The notes under the pieces: model-generated
What the model saw: the letters and a program-made list of their open reading frames with translations, nothing else
What the model was told of the DNA's origin: nothing
The model's database searches: none
DNA from: Kribbella sindirgiensis
GTDB taxonomy: Bacteria; Actinomycetota; Actinomycetes; Propionibacteriales; Kribbellaceae
NCBI RefSeq assembly: GCF_004331435.1
Contig: NZ_SJKA01000002.1
Span: 620,001 to 684,000, forward strand
Direction of reading: 5' to 3'
DNA length: 64,000 bases
Program-made: the position numbers and the translations under genes
Shown: piece after piece, positions 16,677 through 24,720 of the stretch
Position numbering within the stretch: the first letter of the stretch is position 1
Layout of the letters: each line of letters begins with the position of its first letter

Positions 16677-16786
16677 CATTTGGCTGGCTGACCCACCAAT
16701 TTCGTGGGTCAGCCAGCCAAATGAGGGGTTGCACACCCTGACTCACGGTGCACAACCCCTGATTTGGTGGGTCAGCCAGCCAAATG
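16677..16786. repeat. family 2 palindromic repeat, copy 1
   Basis: A 20-bp arm starting CATTTGGCTGGCTGACCCAC (16677-16696) pairs perfectly with 16704-16723 across 7 bases, and extended to 23 bp (16677-16699) it also pairs perfectly with 16764-16786. Between the second and third arms lies an inner inverted repeat (AGGGGTTG at 16723-16730 and CAACCCCT at 16753-16760). The element fills the gap between two convergent genes, and the third arm encodes the last residues and stop of the gene at 16772-17404. A related copy lies at 37997-38124. Confidence 0.85.
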
Positions 16787-17404
16787 CGGTGAGCGGATCG
16801 TGGTGCGGGTCAGGGCGGGATTGGGATCGGGGTAGCACGAGACAGGGGCGGTGGTGGTGATGAACTTCCATTTGATCTTGGCCTGGAAGGTGAGGCCTGG
16901 GTCGTCGTAGCTGCTGCCTTTGAGCTTCGTTTCGATGGTGGTTCCGGCGCGGCCGGACTTGAGGCGGACGCTGAGTGTGGGGAGCTGGAAGGTGGCACCA
17001 CCAGGGATCGGGCCGGCGACCTTGAGGACTGCGGTATTGCCCTCGAGCTGCACGGACGGCGTGGAGTTCAGGCCCGAGCCGCCGGCCAGGCCGGCGCTGA
17101 CGTACGACGAGTTCGCCGGGATCGGCACCCGGAGCGTGAGGTCGCGGACCTCCTTGAGCTTGAAGCCCTTGACCTCGCCGGGGAGCGTTCCGGGTTGCAG
17201 GTGGACGGCGATGGTGAAGCGGGTGTTCGCAGGTACGACGGCCGGCGCCTGCGCGTCGACGGCCTGGCGCACCGAGATCGTGTGCCGGCCGAACTTGGTG
17301 TCGGCGCGACAGGCATAGGTGGCGATCGGTTGATTGGTCGCGATCGGTTGATTGGTCGGAGCCAGCAAGGCAAGAATCACCGCAAGACTGCTGACAGTAG
17401 CCAT
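16772..17404 (-). CDS. secreted protein of unknown function, 210 aa
   Basis: The protein starts MATVSSLAVILALLAP, a probable signal peptide, and continues with beta-rich sequence (FTIAVHLQPGTL, LTLRVPIPANSSY) resembling secreted cell-wall-associated actinobacterial proteins. I do not recognise a family with a known function. The start region holds a perfect 18-bp tandem duplication (17322-17357) that repeats NQPIAT. The last residues HLAG and the TGA stop are made by an arm of the palindromic repeat at 16764-16786, so the C-terminus may have been altered by that element. Confidence 0.7.
   Translation of the reverse strand: MATVSSLAVILALLAPTNQPIATNQPIATYACRADTKFGRHTISVRQAVDAQAPAVVPANTRFTIAVHLQPGTLPGEVKGFKLKEVRDLTLRVPIPANSSYVSAGLAGGSGLNSTPSVQLEGNTAVLKVAGPIPGGATFQLPTLSVRLKSGRAGTTIETKLKGSSYDDPGLTFQAKIKWKFITTTAPVSCYPDPNPALTRTTIRSPHLAG
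17322..17357. repeat. 18-bp perfect tandem duplication
   Basis: GCGATCGGTTGATTGGTC occurs twice back to back (17322-17339, 17340-17357). It keeps the reading frame of the secreted protein and duplicates the peptide NQPIAT just after the signal peptide. Such units can vary in number by slippage. Confidence 0.9.
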
Positions 17405-17421
17405 ATGACTACTCTATGCAG

Positions 17422-18432
17422 TTACCGACCGAAGAGGAACCATCCGCCGGCACCCGCGGCGACGAACACCACCGGCAGCGCGAGCAGGAACCAGGCACGT
17501 CTGCGACGGCGTCGCCGGACCGGAGGATCGGTCGCGACGGTTGTGTCCAGGTCGTCGTCGGTGATCGCGGTGCGCTCGGCCGCCCGCAGCGGCGCCTCCT
17601 GCTCCAGCCGGTACGCCTCCGCCTCCAGCCGCTCGGCCAGCGTGTCCGCGCGTTCCCAGCGGTCGGTGACGCGGTAGGCCAGCGCCCGCGCGAAGACGTC
17701 GTCGAGTTGCCCCACCGAGTCGTGCAGCACCGAGCGCAGGCTCGGCGGCGCCAGGTCCGGGTCCCGGTTCAGTACGTCGCCGATCGAGCCGGCGGAGTAC
17801 GGCGGATGCCCGGTGACGAGTGCGTACGTGACCGCGCCGACCGCGTAGATGTCCGCTCGCTCGTCGAACCCTCCGTCGCCGCGGCCCTGCTCGGGCGCCA
17901 TGTACGACGGCGTACCGACGGCCTGCGTGAGACCGGACGCCTCGGCGGCCCGTTTCGCCAGACCGAGGTCGGCGAGCACGATCCGGTGGGTTCCGCCGCC
18001 GGCCTCGTCACCCGGTCGCAGCAGCAGGTTCGCCGGGGTGACGTCGCGGTGCACCACGCCCTCGCCGTGCAGCGCGGCCACCGCGCGCGCCAGGTCCGCG
18101 CCCCACCAGAGCGCGTCCACGGCGTCGAGCGGCCCTTGCCGCAGTACGTCGCCCAACGTGCCGCCGCCGACGTAGTCCATCACGAAGTACGGACGTCCGT
18201 CCGGCAGCTTGCCCAGGTCGAACACCCGCACCACGCGGTCGCTGGAGATCCGCCGCATCAACCGCGCCTCGGACAGGAAGCGTTCGCGGACGTCGGCCCG
18301 CGACGCCCAGTTGTCCGCGAGAACCTTGACGGCCACGTCGACGTCCAGGTCGTCGTCGTACCCCCGCCAGACAGTCGCGAACGCGCCCGCGCCGATCTTG
18401 TCCCGTAACCGGTACCGCCCGATGACATCCAT
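17422..18432 (-). CDS. membrane-anchored Ser/Thr protein kinase
   Basis: The likely start is ATG at 18432 (336 residues; a TTG 21 bp upstream is possible). The kinase domain fills residues 1-260: glycine loop KIGAGAFATVW, lysine in VAVKVL, catalytic loop HRDVTPANLL, DLG in place of DFG, and GTPSYMAPEQ. The catalytic loop has Thr where most Ser/Thr kinases have Lys (HRDLKPEN). A basic stretch (RRRRRRR) and one membrane segment (FLLALPVVFVAAGAGGWFL) close the protein, with almost no extracellular part. It is divergent from the ECF sigma gene at 18474, which may be its target. Confidence 0.88.
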   Translation of the reverse strand: MDVIGRYRLRDKIGAGAFATVWRGYDDDLDVDVAVKVLADNWASRADVRERFLSEARLMRRISSDRVVRVFDLGKLPDGRPYFVMDYVGGGTLGDVLRQGPLDAVDALWWGADLARAVAALHGEGVVHRDVTPANLLLRPGDEAGGGTHRIVLADLGLAKRAAEASGLTQAVGTPSYMAPEQGRGDGGFDERADIYAVGAVTYALVTGHPPYSAGSIGDVLNRDPDLAPPSLRSVLHDSVGQLDDVFARALAYRVTDRWERADTLAERLEAEAYRLEQEAPLRAAERTAITDDDLDTTVATDPPVRRRRRRRAWFLLALPVVFVAAGAGGWFLFGR

Positions 18433-18473
18433 CCCGGCTATTGTCGACCACAACCAGGTTTAAAAGGGGGAGC

Positions 18474-19013
18474 ATGACCGAAGAGCTGGAAGAACTCGGG
18501 GCCCGGGCGGCGTCTGGGGACCAGACAGTGCTTCCACAACTTCTTCAGGCCATCCGGCCGCAGGTGCAGCGGCGGGTGGCCAAGTTCCTGCCGTACCGGG
18601 AGGACGCCGAGGAAGCGGTCCAGGACACCCTGCTGCAGGTGGTGAACAAGGTGCACACCTTCAAGGGCACGGGCAGCTTCGCGGGCTGGGTGACGATCGT
18701 GGCCACCAACCAGGCCCGGCAGACCTACCGGTCGCTGAAGCGCCGCGCGGTCGAGCAGTCGGCCGAGGTCATGCCGGAGTCCGTCGACCCGCGCACCACC
18801 TCGGTCATCGCCGGGTCGCGCCTCGACCTGCTCGAGGCCCTGGAGGCGCTCGAGTCCAGCCACCCGCAACTCGTCCAGCCGCTCGTGCTGCGCGACCTCG
18901 GCGCGATGACGTACGCCGAGATCGCCCACGAACTCGACGTCCCGCTCGGCACCGTCAAGGCCCGCATCCACCAGGCCCGCAAGGCCGTCGCGGAACGCCT
19001 CACCGTCCGCTGA
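18474..19013 (+). CDS. ECF-type RNA polymerase sigma factor
   Basis: The ATG at 18474 follows a good AGGGGGAG ribosome binding site and gives 179 residues. Region 2 lies at about 15-85 (YREDAEEAVQDTLLQV, then FAGWVTIVATNQAR) and region 4 at about 125-175 (MTYAEIAHELDVPLGTVKAR, a helix-turn-helix). No anti-sigma factor gene follows. A membrane Ser/Thr kinase gene starts 41 bp away on the other strand; some ECF groups are known to be controlled by such kinases. That pairing is an inference here. Confidence 0.9.
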   Translation: MTEELEELGARAASGDQTVLPQLLQAIRPQVQRRVAKFLPYREDAEEAVQDTLLQVVNKVHTFKGTGSFAGWVTIVATNQARQTYRSLKRRAVEQSAEVMPESVDPRTTSVIAGSRLDLLEALEALESSHPQLVQPLVLRDLGAMTYAEIAHELDVPLGTVKARIHQARKAVAERLTVR

Positions 19014-19026
19014 CAACGGGCCTGCC

Positions 19027-21468
19027 TCAGCCGAACGTACGGCGTACCTCGACCGCGCGGCGCAGGTCGTCGAGGAAGTCGGCCGTCTGGCGCCGGATGC
19101 CGGACACCACGGTCTCGTCCGCGATCAGCGCCTCGGCCGGGGCGATCAGGTCGGCGTCCACGACGAAGCGTGGCGCCATCCGGTGCGCGGTGAGTCCGAG
19201 GACCATGCCGGCCCGGATCTCGCCGGTGTGCGCGATGTCGGTGAAGAACCGGCGCGCGTACGGCGCGGTGACGGCGGCCTGCGCCGGGTGCCAGAACCCC
19301 TCGGCCGCGGCCAGCAACTCCTTCACGCCGACGCCCGGGTCCGTCATGATCCGTGTCCAGGCCGCCTCCTTGCCGTCGGGCAGCGCCGCACGGCAACGAG
19401 CGGCCTGGTTGACGCCTTCGGTCGACCGGTCGCGTGCGAGCTCGGCGTCGATCTCCGCGGCGCCGTACGCTCCGAGCCGCACCAACCGCAGGACCACTGC
19501 CCAGCGCAGGTCGGCGTCGATCTCCAGCCCGTCAGGAGCGCCGGTGCCCTGGAGCCAGGAGGTCAGTAGGCCGGCGTCGTCGGTCGTCGAGATCAGGCCG
19601 CGCGCGGTCACCAGTTGGAGGCTGCTGCCCGATGCTGTCGTCACCAGCTTGTCGCGCAGCGCGTCGGCCGCGAGACCGTGGTACCGGTCGTAGTCCAGGT
19701 AACGCCCGAGCAGACGCGTCTCGAGCCACTGCACGAGGGAGCCGACCGCGATGTCACTGGTTTCGTGCGGAAGCGCGGCCACGAACAGGTCCAGCGCCTG
19801 CCGGGGGTCCAGCTCGGCGTCCGCGACCGCGTCCCGGACCGAGTTCCAGATCACCGCCCGGGTGGTGCCGTCCACGATCGCAGGAAGCACCGCCGGAAGG
19901 TTGCGCAGACTGACCGCGTCCAACCGGATCTTCGCCCAGGTGTCGTCCCCCGCATCCGGCACCACCACACCGGCATCGTTGCCCAGCACAACTTCTGCCG
20001 AGTCGTCCGCGATCACCACGTCGACCGAGGCGCCCGACCCGTCGGCGTCGTACACCCCGACGCTCAACTTGTGCAACCGCCGCGACTCGTCCGGACTCTT
20101 CCGGTGCAGGACGACACCACCGGGCGTCCGCTCGACCGAGATCGTGTCAACCCCCGACGTCCGCAACCACTGGTCCGACCACGCGTCGAGGTCGTGCGCA
20201 CCGGCCTCGGTCAGCTTCGCGAGGAACTCGTGCAGATCGGCGTTCCCGTACTCGTGCGCCTCCAGGTGCGCGTTGACGCCCTTCAGGAACACGTCGTCAC
20301 CGAGATACTTGGCCAGCTGCTTCAGCACCGCCGCGCCCTTCGCGTACGAGATCCCGTCGAAGTCGTCCAGCGACTGCCGCGCGTCCTTGAGGCTGTCCGG
20401 CGCGACCGGATGGGTGGAGCTGGTCTGATCCGTCTGCAGCCCCCACCACTTCCGGACGAACGCGAAGTCGGTCCAGTTGTCCCCGTAGCTGGTCGCGTCC
20501 TCCGACACCCGTTGCGCCATGTACTCGGCGAACGACTCGTTCAGCCACATGTCGTTCCACCACTTCATCGTGACGAGGTCGCCGAACCACATGTGCGCCA
20601 TCTCGTGCACGACGATCCGCGCCCGGGTACTGCGTTCCGCCTCGGTCGCCTGCCCGCGGTACACCAGACTGTCGGCGAACGTCACGCAGCCGGGATTCTC
20701 CATCGCGCCGAGGTTGAAGTCGGGGACGAACGCCTGCCAGTACTCGCCGAACGGGTACCGCTGCCGGAACAGCCGGTGGTACTCGTCGAACGCCTCGCGG
20801 GTGGTCCGGAACAGGTCCTCGGCGTCGCGCTCCAGGTGCTCCTTCAGCGACTGCCGGCAGGCGAGTCCGAGCGGAATCCCGTCGTACTCGCTGCGGATCT
20901 GGTGGTACGGGCCGGCGACCAGCGTGACGAAGTACGTCGACAGCGGCTTGGTCTCGGCGAGCGTCCACTCCCCCGGCGCGGTCCGGGTGGCCGCACCGTT
21001 GCCGAGGACGACCCAGTCCTCGGGGCACTTCACCGTGATCGTGTACGGCGCCTTGAGGTCGGGCTGGTCGAAGCAGGGGAAGTACCGCGGGGCGGACTCC
21101 AGGGACGACATGCCGTACGTGTAGACGCGACCGTCCGCGGCGTCGACGGATCGCTGCAGTCCTTCGCCGTCGGCGGCGTATCTCAGCTCCGCGCTGACGA
21201 CGAGGTCGTTCTCGGCCTGCAGGTCGGTCAGCGGGAAACGGCCGCCGTCGAGTGCTTCGGCGTCGAGAGATTGGCCGTTCAGTTCGACGCTGATCAGTCG
21301 CTCGGGTTTCACGTCCACCCAGCTCGTACTGCTGGTGGCCCCGAACCGGATCCGGCTGGTCGTGACGAACGTGTCCCCGGTACCTGTCAGGTCGAACGCG
21401 ATCTCGTACGACCGGAGGGCCAGGTCCGCCGCCCGCTGCCGGGCCTCTTCAACTGTCAACGCACGCAT
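19027..21468 (-). CDS. pepN: aminopeptidase N (M1 family)
   Basis: This 813-residue cytosolic metallopeptidase removes N-terminal residues from peptides. The exopeptidase motif GAMEN is present (NLGAMENPG near 260), as is the zinc site HEMAHMW with the third ligand Glu in NESFAE (about 295-320). The N-terminal beta domain and the C-terminal ERAP1-like helical domain are both present, so the protein is full length for the actinobacterial type. It is convergent with the ECF gene, 13 bp away. Confidence 0.95.
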   Translation of the reverse strand: MRALTVEEARQRAADLALRSYEIAFDLTGTGDTFVTTSRIRFGATSSTSWVDVKPERLISVELNGQSLDAEALDGGRFPLTDLQAENDLVVSAELRYAADGEGLQRSVDAADGRVYTYGMSSLESAPRYFPCFDQPDLKAPYTITVKCPEDWVVLGNGAATRTAPGEWTLAETKPLSTYFVTLVAGPYHQIRSEYDGIPLGLACRQSLKEHLERDAEDLFRTTREAFDEYHRLFRQRYPFGEYWQAFVPDFNLGAMENPGCVTFADSLVYRGQATEAERSTRARIVVHEMAHMWFGDLVTMKWWNDMWLNESFAEYMAQRVSEDATSYGDNWTDFAFVRKWWGLQTDQTSSTHPVAPDSLKDARQSLDDFDGISYAKGAAVLKQLAKYLGDDVFLKGVNAHLEAHEYGNADLHEFLAKLTEAGAHDLDAWSDQWLRTSGVDTISVERTPGGVVLHRKSPDESRRLHKLSVGVYDADGSGASVDVVIADDSAEVVLGNDAGVVVPDAGDDTWAKIRLDAVSLRNLPAVLPAIVDGTTRAVIWNSVRDAVADAELDPRQALDLFVAALPHETSDIAVGSLVQWLETRLLGRYLDYDRYHGLAADALRDKLVTTASGSSLQLVTARGLISTTDDAGLLTSWLQGTGAPDGLEIDADLRWAVVLRLVRLGAYGAAEIDAELARDRSTEGVNQAARCRAALPDGKEAAWTRIMTDPGVGVKELLAAAEGFWHPAQAAVTAPYARRFFTDIAHTGEIRAGMVLGLTAHRMAPRFVVDADLIAPAEALIADETVVSGIRRQTADFLDDLRRAVEVRRTFG

Positions 21469-21484
21469 GGACGCAACGCTATCT

Positions 21485-21868
21485 CTACGTTCCAGGCGGC
21501 TTTCGGCGTGCGGTGTCTGCTGCCAGCGAAGCGACGGCGCGGACCTGGTCGTTCACCGGGTGCTCGAGCACTCCGGTGATCAGGCCGAGGTCGTCCGGCT
21601 CGGCGAGGATGGTCAACACGTTCAATGCACTGACGTGGTCGAAGCCGGCCGGGACGTCCGCGTCCGCCTCGACGGGTGGCCGGGCCAGGATCCCCCGCGC
21701 GACCTGCCGTACCTCGTCGGCCATCGGTTCGAGCGGGTTTCCGCCACTCACCTGCGTGTACGCCGCGGCCACCTGGTACATGTTCAGGGCCCGGCACACC
21801 ATGCCGAGGTTCTGGCTGTGCAGCAACGCACCGAACGCCTGCAGGGGAATCGCCTCGTCCGGGTTCAT
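21485..21868 (-). CDS. hypothetical protein, 127 aa
   Basis: I do not recognise this protein. It is soluble and helical with no signal peptide and no motif (MNPDEAIPLQAFGALLHSQN at the start). A TAGCGT box ends 7 bp before the ATG, which fits a leaderless promoter, and the gene lies 16 bp before pepN in the same direction. The codon bias is like that of its neighbours, so it is probably a real gene. Confidence 0.65.
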   Translation of the reverse strand: MNPDEAIPLQAFGALLHSQNLGMVCRALNMYQVAAAYTQVSGGNPLEPMADEVRQVARGILARPPVEADADVPAGFDHVSALNVLTILAEPDDLGLITGVLEHPVNDQVRAVASLAADTARRKPPGT

Positions 21869-21878
21869 ACCCGAAACG

Positions 21879-22058
21879 CTAGTCGACGGGGTCAGGCTGG
21901 AAGAACCGCAGTACCTTCTCGGCGGCGTCCTGCCCGGAGATCATCTCCAGCGTCCGCGCGGAGAGCTTCGCGGCCTCGGTCGCGCGAGCCTGCATCACCG
22001 GCTCGTAGGCCGCCACCGCAGCGTTCAGGTCGCCCGGAGCCGCGGCGATCGCGAGGCG
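21879..22058 (-). pseudogene. 3' remnant of an FAD-dependent aromatic monooxygenase
   Basis: About 59 codons remain, reading LAIAAAPGDLNAAVAAYEP and ending RFFQPDPVD. The pattern (D-L-N-A-A-V-A-A-Y-E, then a helix rich in A and R, then G-x-D-A) resembles the C-terminal helices of flavin-dependent ring hydroxylases. The FAD-binding N-terminal part is missing: upstream, the reading frame runs straight into the palindromic repeat cluster at 22060-22205. It looks like a gene cut off where the repeat cluster begins. The family call rests on a short stretch and is moderate. Confidence 0.5.
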
Positions 22059-22059
22059 A

Positions 22060-22205
22060 CCCCAAACCAGTTTGGGGAGTCCTGCCCTCCCGAATCGGGC
22101 AGTGCGGCTCCCCAGTCCACACACAGTCTCCCCAAACCGGTTTGGGGAGACTTTCGACCAGGACTGGGGAGAGCTACTGCCCGAATCGGGCGGGTAGGAC
22201 TCCCC
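22060..22205. repeat. family 1 palindromic repeat cluster, inverted arrangement
   Basis: The centre is a 26-bp perfect palindrome (22126-22151, core CCCCAAACCGGTTTGGGG). It is flanked symmetrically by CTCCCCAGTCC (22108) and GGACTGGGGAG (22161), by two CCCGAATCGGG palindromes (22089, 22180), and by an outer pair GGGGAGTCCTGCCC and GGGTAGGACTCCCC. A second core palindrome (22060-22077) stands 70 bp left of the first. The left half matches the 72-bp tandem unit at 62214-62430. The rest of this 405-bp stretch between coding genes (22206-22283) shows nothing recognisable. Confidence 0.85.
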
Positions 22206-22283
22206 ACATGCCCCCATCCCCTGTTGTACCTCGGCGGCGCGGGTAGCTGCTCCGGACTGTGTCGCGAGGTTCCACTCGGGACG

Positions 22284-23159
22284 CTAGCGGGTGGCGGCCG
22301 TGTGTAGGTGGGTCGCGAGCAGGTGGGCGGGCTCGGGGGCGTTCGCGGCATAGCAGAGCAGGTGCCGGCGGGTGGACCAGGAGTCCTGCAGTGGGCAGAT
22401 CTCGACGGCGGTGCTGGCGTCGACCGCCCGGCGTGGCACGATCGCGAGACCCGCGCCCGCGGTGGCCAGGGTGATCAGCGCGTGCAGGGTGGGGACGACG
22501 GTCCGATAGCGCGGCGCCGGCGCGTGCGGTCCGAGGCGATCGTCCATCCATTGACTGAGCGGCGAGTTCGGCACGAGACCGACGAGGGGATGCTCGGCAA
22601 CCTCGGCGTACGCGATCGACGTCCGTCCGGAGAGGGTGCCGCCGGCCTGACCGATCACCACCAGCGAGTCGTCGGCCAGCGGTTCGGTCCGCAACTGGGT
22701 CGGCTCGTCGTCGAGGATCACGCCGAGGTCCGCCTCGCCGGCCGCGAGCAGGCGGACGCTGCGGATCGTACGGCGCTCGCTCACGTTCACGTCGTACTCC
22801 GGGTGGTCGCGGAGGAACGTGGCGAGGGCGGCCGGGACGAGCTGGTGCATCGCGGACCCGCCGGCGACCAGGCGGATCGGCGCCGACCGCGACACGGCGT
22901 ACGACGCGACCGCACTGTCCAACCGGGTGGTCTCGGCAAGGACCTCGCGGGCGTGCCGGGCCAGGGTCGCGCCGGCCGGGGTGAGCCGGACCCCCCGTCG
23001 CTCGCGCACCAGCAGGGGTACGCCGGCCTGCGCTTCGAGCGCTCTGACCCGCGCGCTCGCCGAAGGCAGACTGAGGTGCATCACGCGCGCGCCGCCGGTG
23101 ATCGAGCCTTCCGCGGCGACGTGCGTGAAGAGCCTGAGGTCATCGAGGTCGTACCGCAT
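22284..23159 (-). CDS. LysR-family transcriptional regulator
   Basis: The 291-residue protein has an N-terminal winged helix-turn-helix (LDDLRLFTHVAAEGSITGGA, then LPSASARVRALEAQAGVPLL) and a C-terminal effector-binding domain with the usual two alpha/beta lobes. It is divergent from a TSUP-family transporter gene 49 bp away, which by the usual LysR arrangement is its likely target. A TAGGCT box (23166-23171) ends 6 bp before the ATG, fitting a leaderless mRNA. The ligand is unknown. Confidence 0.88.
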   Translation of the reverse strand: MRYDLDDLRLFTHVAAEGSITGGARVMHLSLPSASARVRALEAQAGVPLLVRERRGVRLTPAGATLARHAREVLAETTRLDSAVASYAVSRSAPIRLVAGGSAMHQLVPAALATFLRDHPEYDVNVSERRTIRSVRLLAAGEADLGVILDDEPTQLRTEPLADDSLVVIGQAGGTLSGRTSIAYAEVAEHPLVGLVPNSPLSQWMDDRLGPHAPAPRYRTVVPTLHALITLATAGAGLAIVPRRAVDASTAVEICPLQDSWSTRRHLLCYAANAPEPAHLLATHLHTAATR

Positions 23160-23208
23160 GGGACCAGCCTACGGCTCAGACTAAGGCTGGCTACGGCGAT
23201 CGCGCATT

Positions 23209-23985
23209 GTGGAGTGCACCCCGAACCCGGATCCTCGAAGGGTGCTGCTGATCCTCCTGGCCGGTGTCGCGGCCGGCGCGCTGAACGCCGTCGGCGGCGG
23301 CGGGAGTTTCGTGGCCCTCGCCGCCCTGGTCGCCGCTGGGATGCCGCCGGTCACCGCGAACGCGACCACGACCGTCGCGCTGCTGCCCGGGAACGCGACC
23401 AGCGCCTGGGTCTACCGCCGCGAGATCGAGGGCTTCAGCCGGCCGTCGCCGATCAGGCTCACTCTGGCCAGCGTCGCCGGCGGGGCGGTCGGGGCGGGCC
23501 TGTTGCTGTTGTTGCCTTCGGCCTCTTTCGACGCGGCGGTCCCGTGGCTGCTGGCGTTCGCGACCGTCGTCCTCGCCTTCGGCAAGCGGCTCACGGAGGC
23601 GCTCCGGCTCGGGCGACCGGGCCCGGTGGCGATCCTGGCCGGGCAGTTCCTGCTGGCGATCTACGGCGGGTACTTCGGCGGCGCGGTCGGGCTGATGATG
23701 CTCGCGTTCTGGACCGCGACGACCACCCTCGACCCGGCGCGCGGGAACCCGCTACGGGTCATCCAGGTCGCGGCGGTCTACCTGACCGCGGCGGTGATCT
23801 TCGTGTTCGCGGCCGACGTACTCTCACAGCCGTTGCATCTGGTCGCCCTGCTCGCGGGCGCGGTGATCGGCGGGTACGCCGGGGCGCACCTCGTCCGGCG
23901 ACTGCCTCCGACGATGCTCCGCGGGCTGGTCCTCAGCACCGCCGTCCTGATGACCGGGCTGTTCTTCGTACGGGCGTTCGGATGA
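23209..23985 (+). CDS. TSUP-family (TauE/SafE) membrane transporter
   Basis: The 258-residue integral membrane protein has about seven to eight hydrophobic segments. The glycine-rich repeats GALNAVGGGGSF (residues 20-31) and GGYFGGAVGLMML (about 152-164) mark the two halves of the TSUP/TauE fold. Members export or import sulfonates, sulfite or other small anions; the substrate here is unknown. The divergent LysR gene probably controls it. Its stop overlaps the next start (ATGA). Confidence 0.85.
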   Translation: MECTPNPDPRRVLLILLAGVAAGALNAVGGGGSFVALAALVAAGMPPVTANATTTVALLPGNATSAWVYRREIEGFSRPSPIRLTLASVAGGAVGAGLLLLLPSASFDAAVPWLLAFATVVLAFGKRLTEALRLGRPGPVAILAGQFLLAIYGGYFGGAVGLMMLAFWTATTTLDPARGNPLRVIQVAAVYLTAAVIFVFAADVLSQPLHLVALLAGAVIGGYAGAHLVRRLPPTMLRGLVLSTAVLMTGLFFVRAFG

Positions 23986-24239
23986 CGCCCGGGCAACTGG
24001 CGATGGCCTACCAGGCGTGCGCGGTCGCGGACCTGGCGACCGAAGCGGTCGGGCTGGACGATCCCGCGGAGGCGGTCGCGCAGGCGGCTCGGGTGCTCGC
24101 CGCGGCCGAGCAACTGGTTGCCGCCGCCAACCGTCTCGGCTCGGGCGAGCCGCCCGCGGACCCGCTGCAGCGGTTCGCGTACGAGCATCCCGAGGAAGCG
24201 GCCGAGGACGTGGCCGACTGGGTCAGCCGCCGTCCGTAG
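23982..24239 (+). CDS. small hypothetical protein, 85 aa
   Basis: The ATG overlaps the transporter stop by 4 bp, so the gene is translationally coupled to it. The product is a short acidic helical protein (AEQLVAAANRLGSG in the middle, EEAAEDVADWVSRRP at the end) without cysteines or a membrane span. I do not recognise a family. The 3' end overlaps the convergent DUF1232 gene by 17 bp. Confidence 0.55.
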   Translation: MTPGQLAMAYQACAVADLATEAVGLDDPAEAVAQAARVLAAAEQLVAAANRLGSGEPPADPLQRFAYEHPEEAAEDVADWVSRRP

Positions 24240-24720
24240 CCCGCCGGCCGGTCGGCGGCTCGTGCGGGAGTTGCTCGCGTTCCTTCCGCAGGTAAAGACC
24301 CGCCGCGGTCGACACGCTCGTCAGGAGCCAGACGCCGACGCCCGCGTCGTCGGTGACACCAATGATCGGGAGCAGATCCGGGAGGATGTCGATCGGCGAG
24401 ACGAGGTAGACGAGGGCCAGCAGCCAGAGGAACGTGCGGCTCTTCGGCAGGTCGGTGTAGGCGCCCCGGCGGACGTCGCGAAGCAGCCGCGGCAGTGCCT
24501 TGGCGCGATCGATCACGTTCCCGACCGGCACCGGCTCGCCGTTGGCGATCTTCCGCCGCCGGACCGCCCGGCGGCGCACCGCACCCAGCGCACCAACCCC
24601 GGCGCCGATCACCAGCAGCCCGATCCCGGCCGCAACGGCAGGCAGCCCGACGACGTCACCGTCCCGGAACAGCAACGTCAGCAGCCCGATCACCCCGAGC
24701 AACCCACCGAAGTACACCAT
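24223..24720 (-). CDS. DUF1232 (YkvA-like) membrane protein
   Basis: The 165-residue protein opens with two hydrophobic segments (GGLLGVIGLLTLLF and GIGLLVIGAGVGALGAV). The DUF1232 signature LVYLVSPIDILPDLLPIIG follows near residues 103-121, then a third hydrophobic segment. The function of the family is unknown. It begins directly after the stop of the DUF3592 gene, so the two form a small operon. Confidence 0.85.
   Translation of the reverse strand: MVYFGGLLGVIGLLTLLFRDGDVVGLPAVAAGIGLLVIGAGVGALGAVRRRAVRRRKIANGEPVPVGNVIDRAKALPRLLRDVRRGAYTDLPKSRTFLWLLALVYLVSPIDILPDLLPIIGVTDDAGVGVWLLTSVSTAAGLYLRKEREQLPHEPPTGRRATDGG

Noticed and set aside
19615..21579. 654-codon + strand frame over pepN
   Set aside because: It is antisense to the conserved aminopeptidase, rich in Arg, Val and Pro without domain character.
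22060..22217. Coding extension of the monooxygenase remnant through the repeats
   Set aside because: The frame stays open only because the palindromes lack stops; the translated part has no protein-like pattern.
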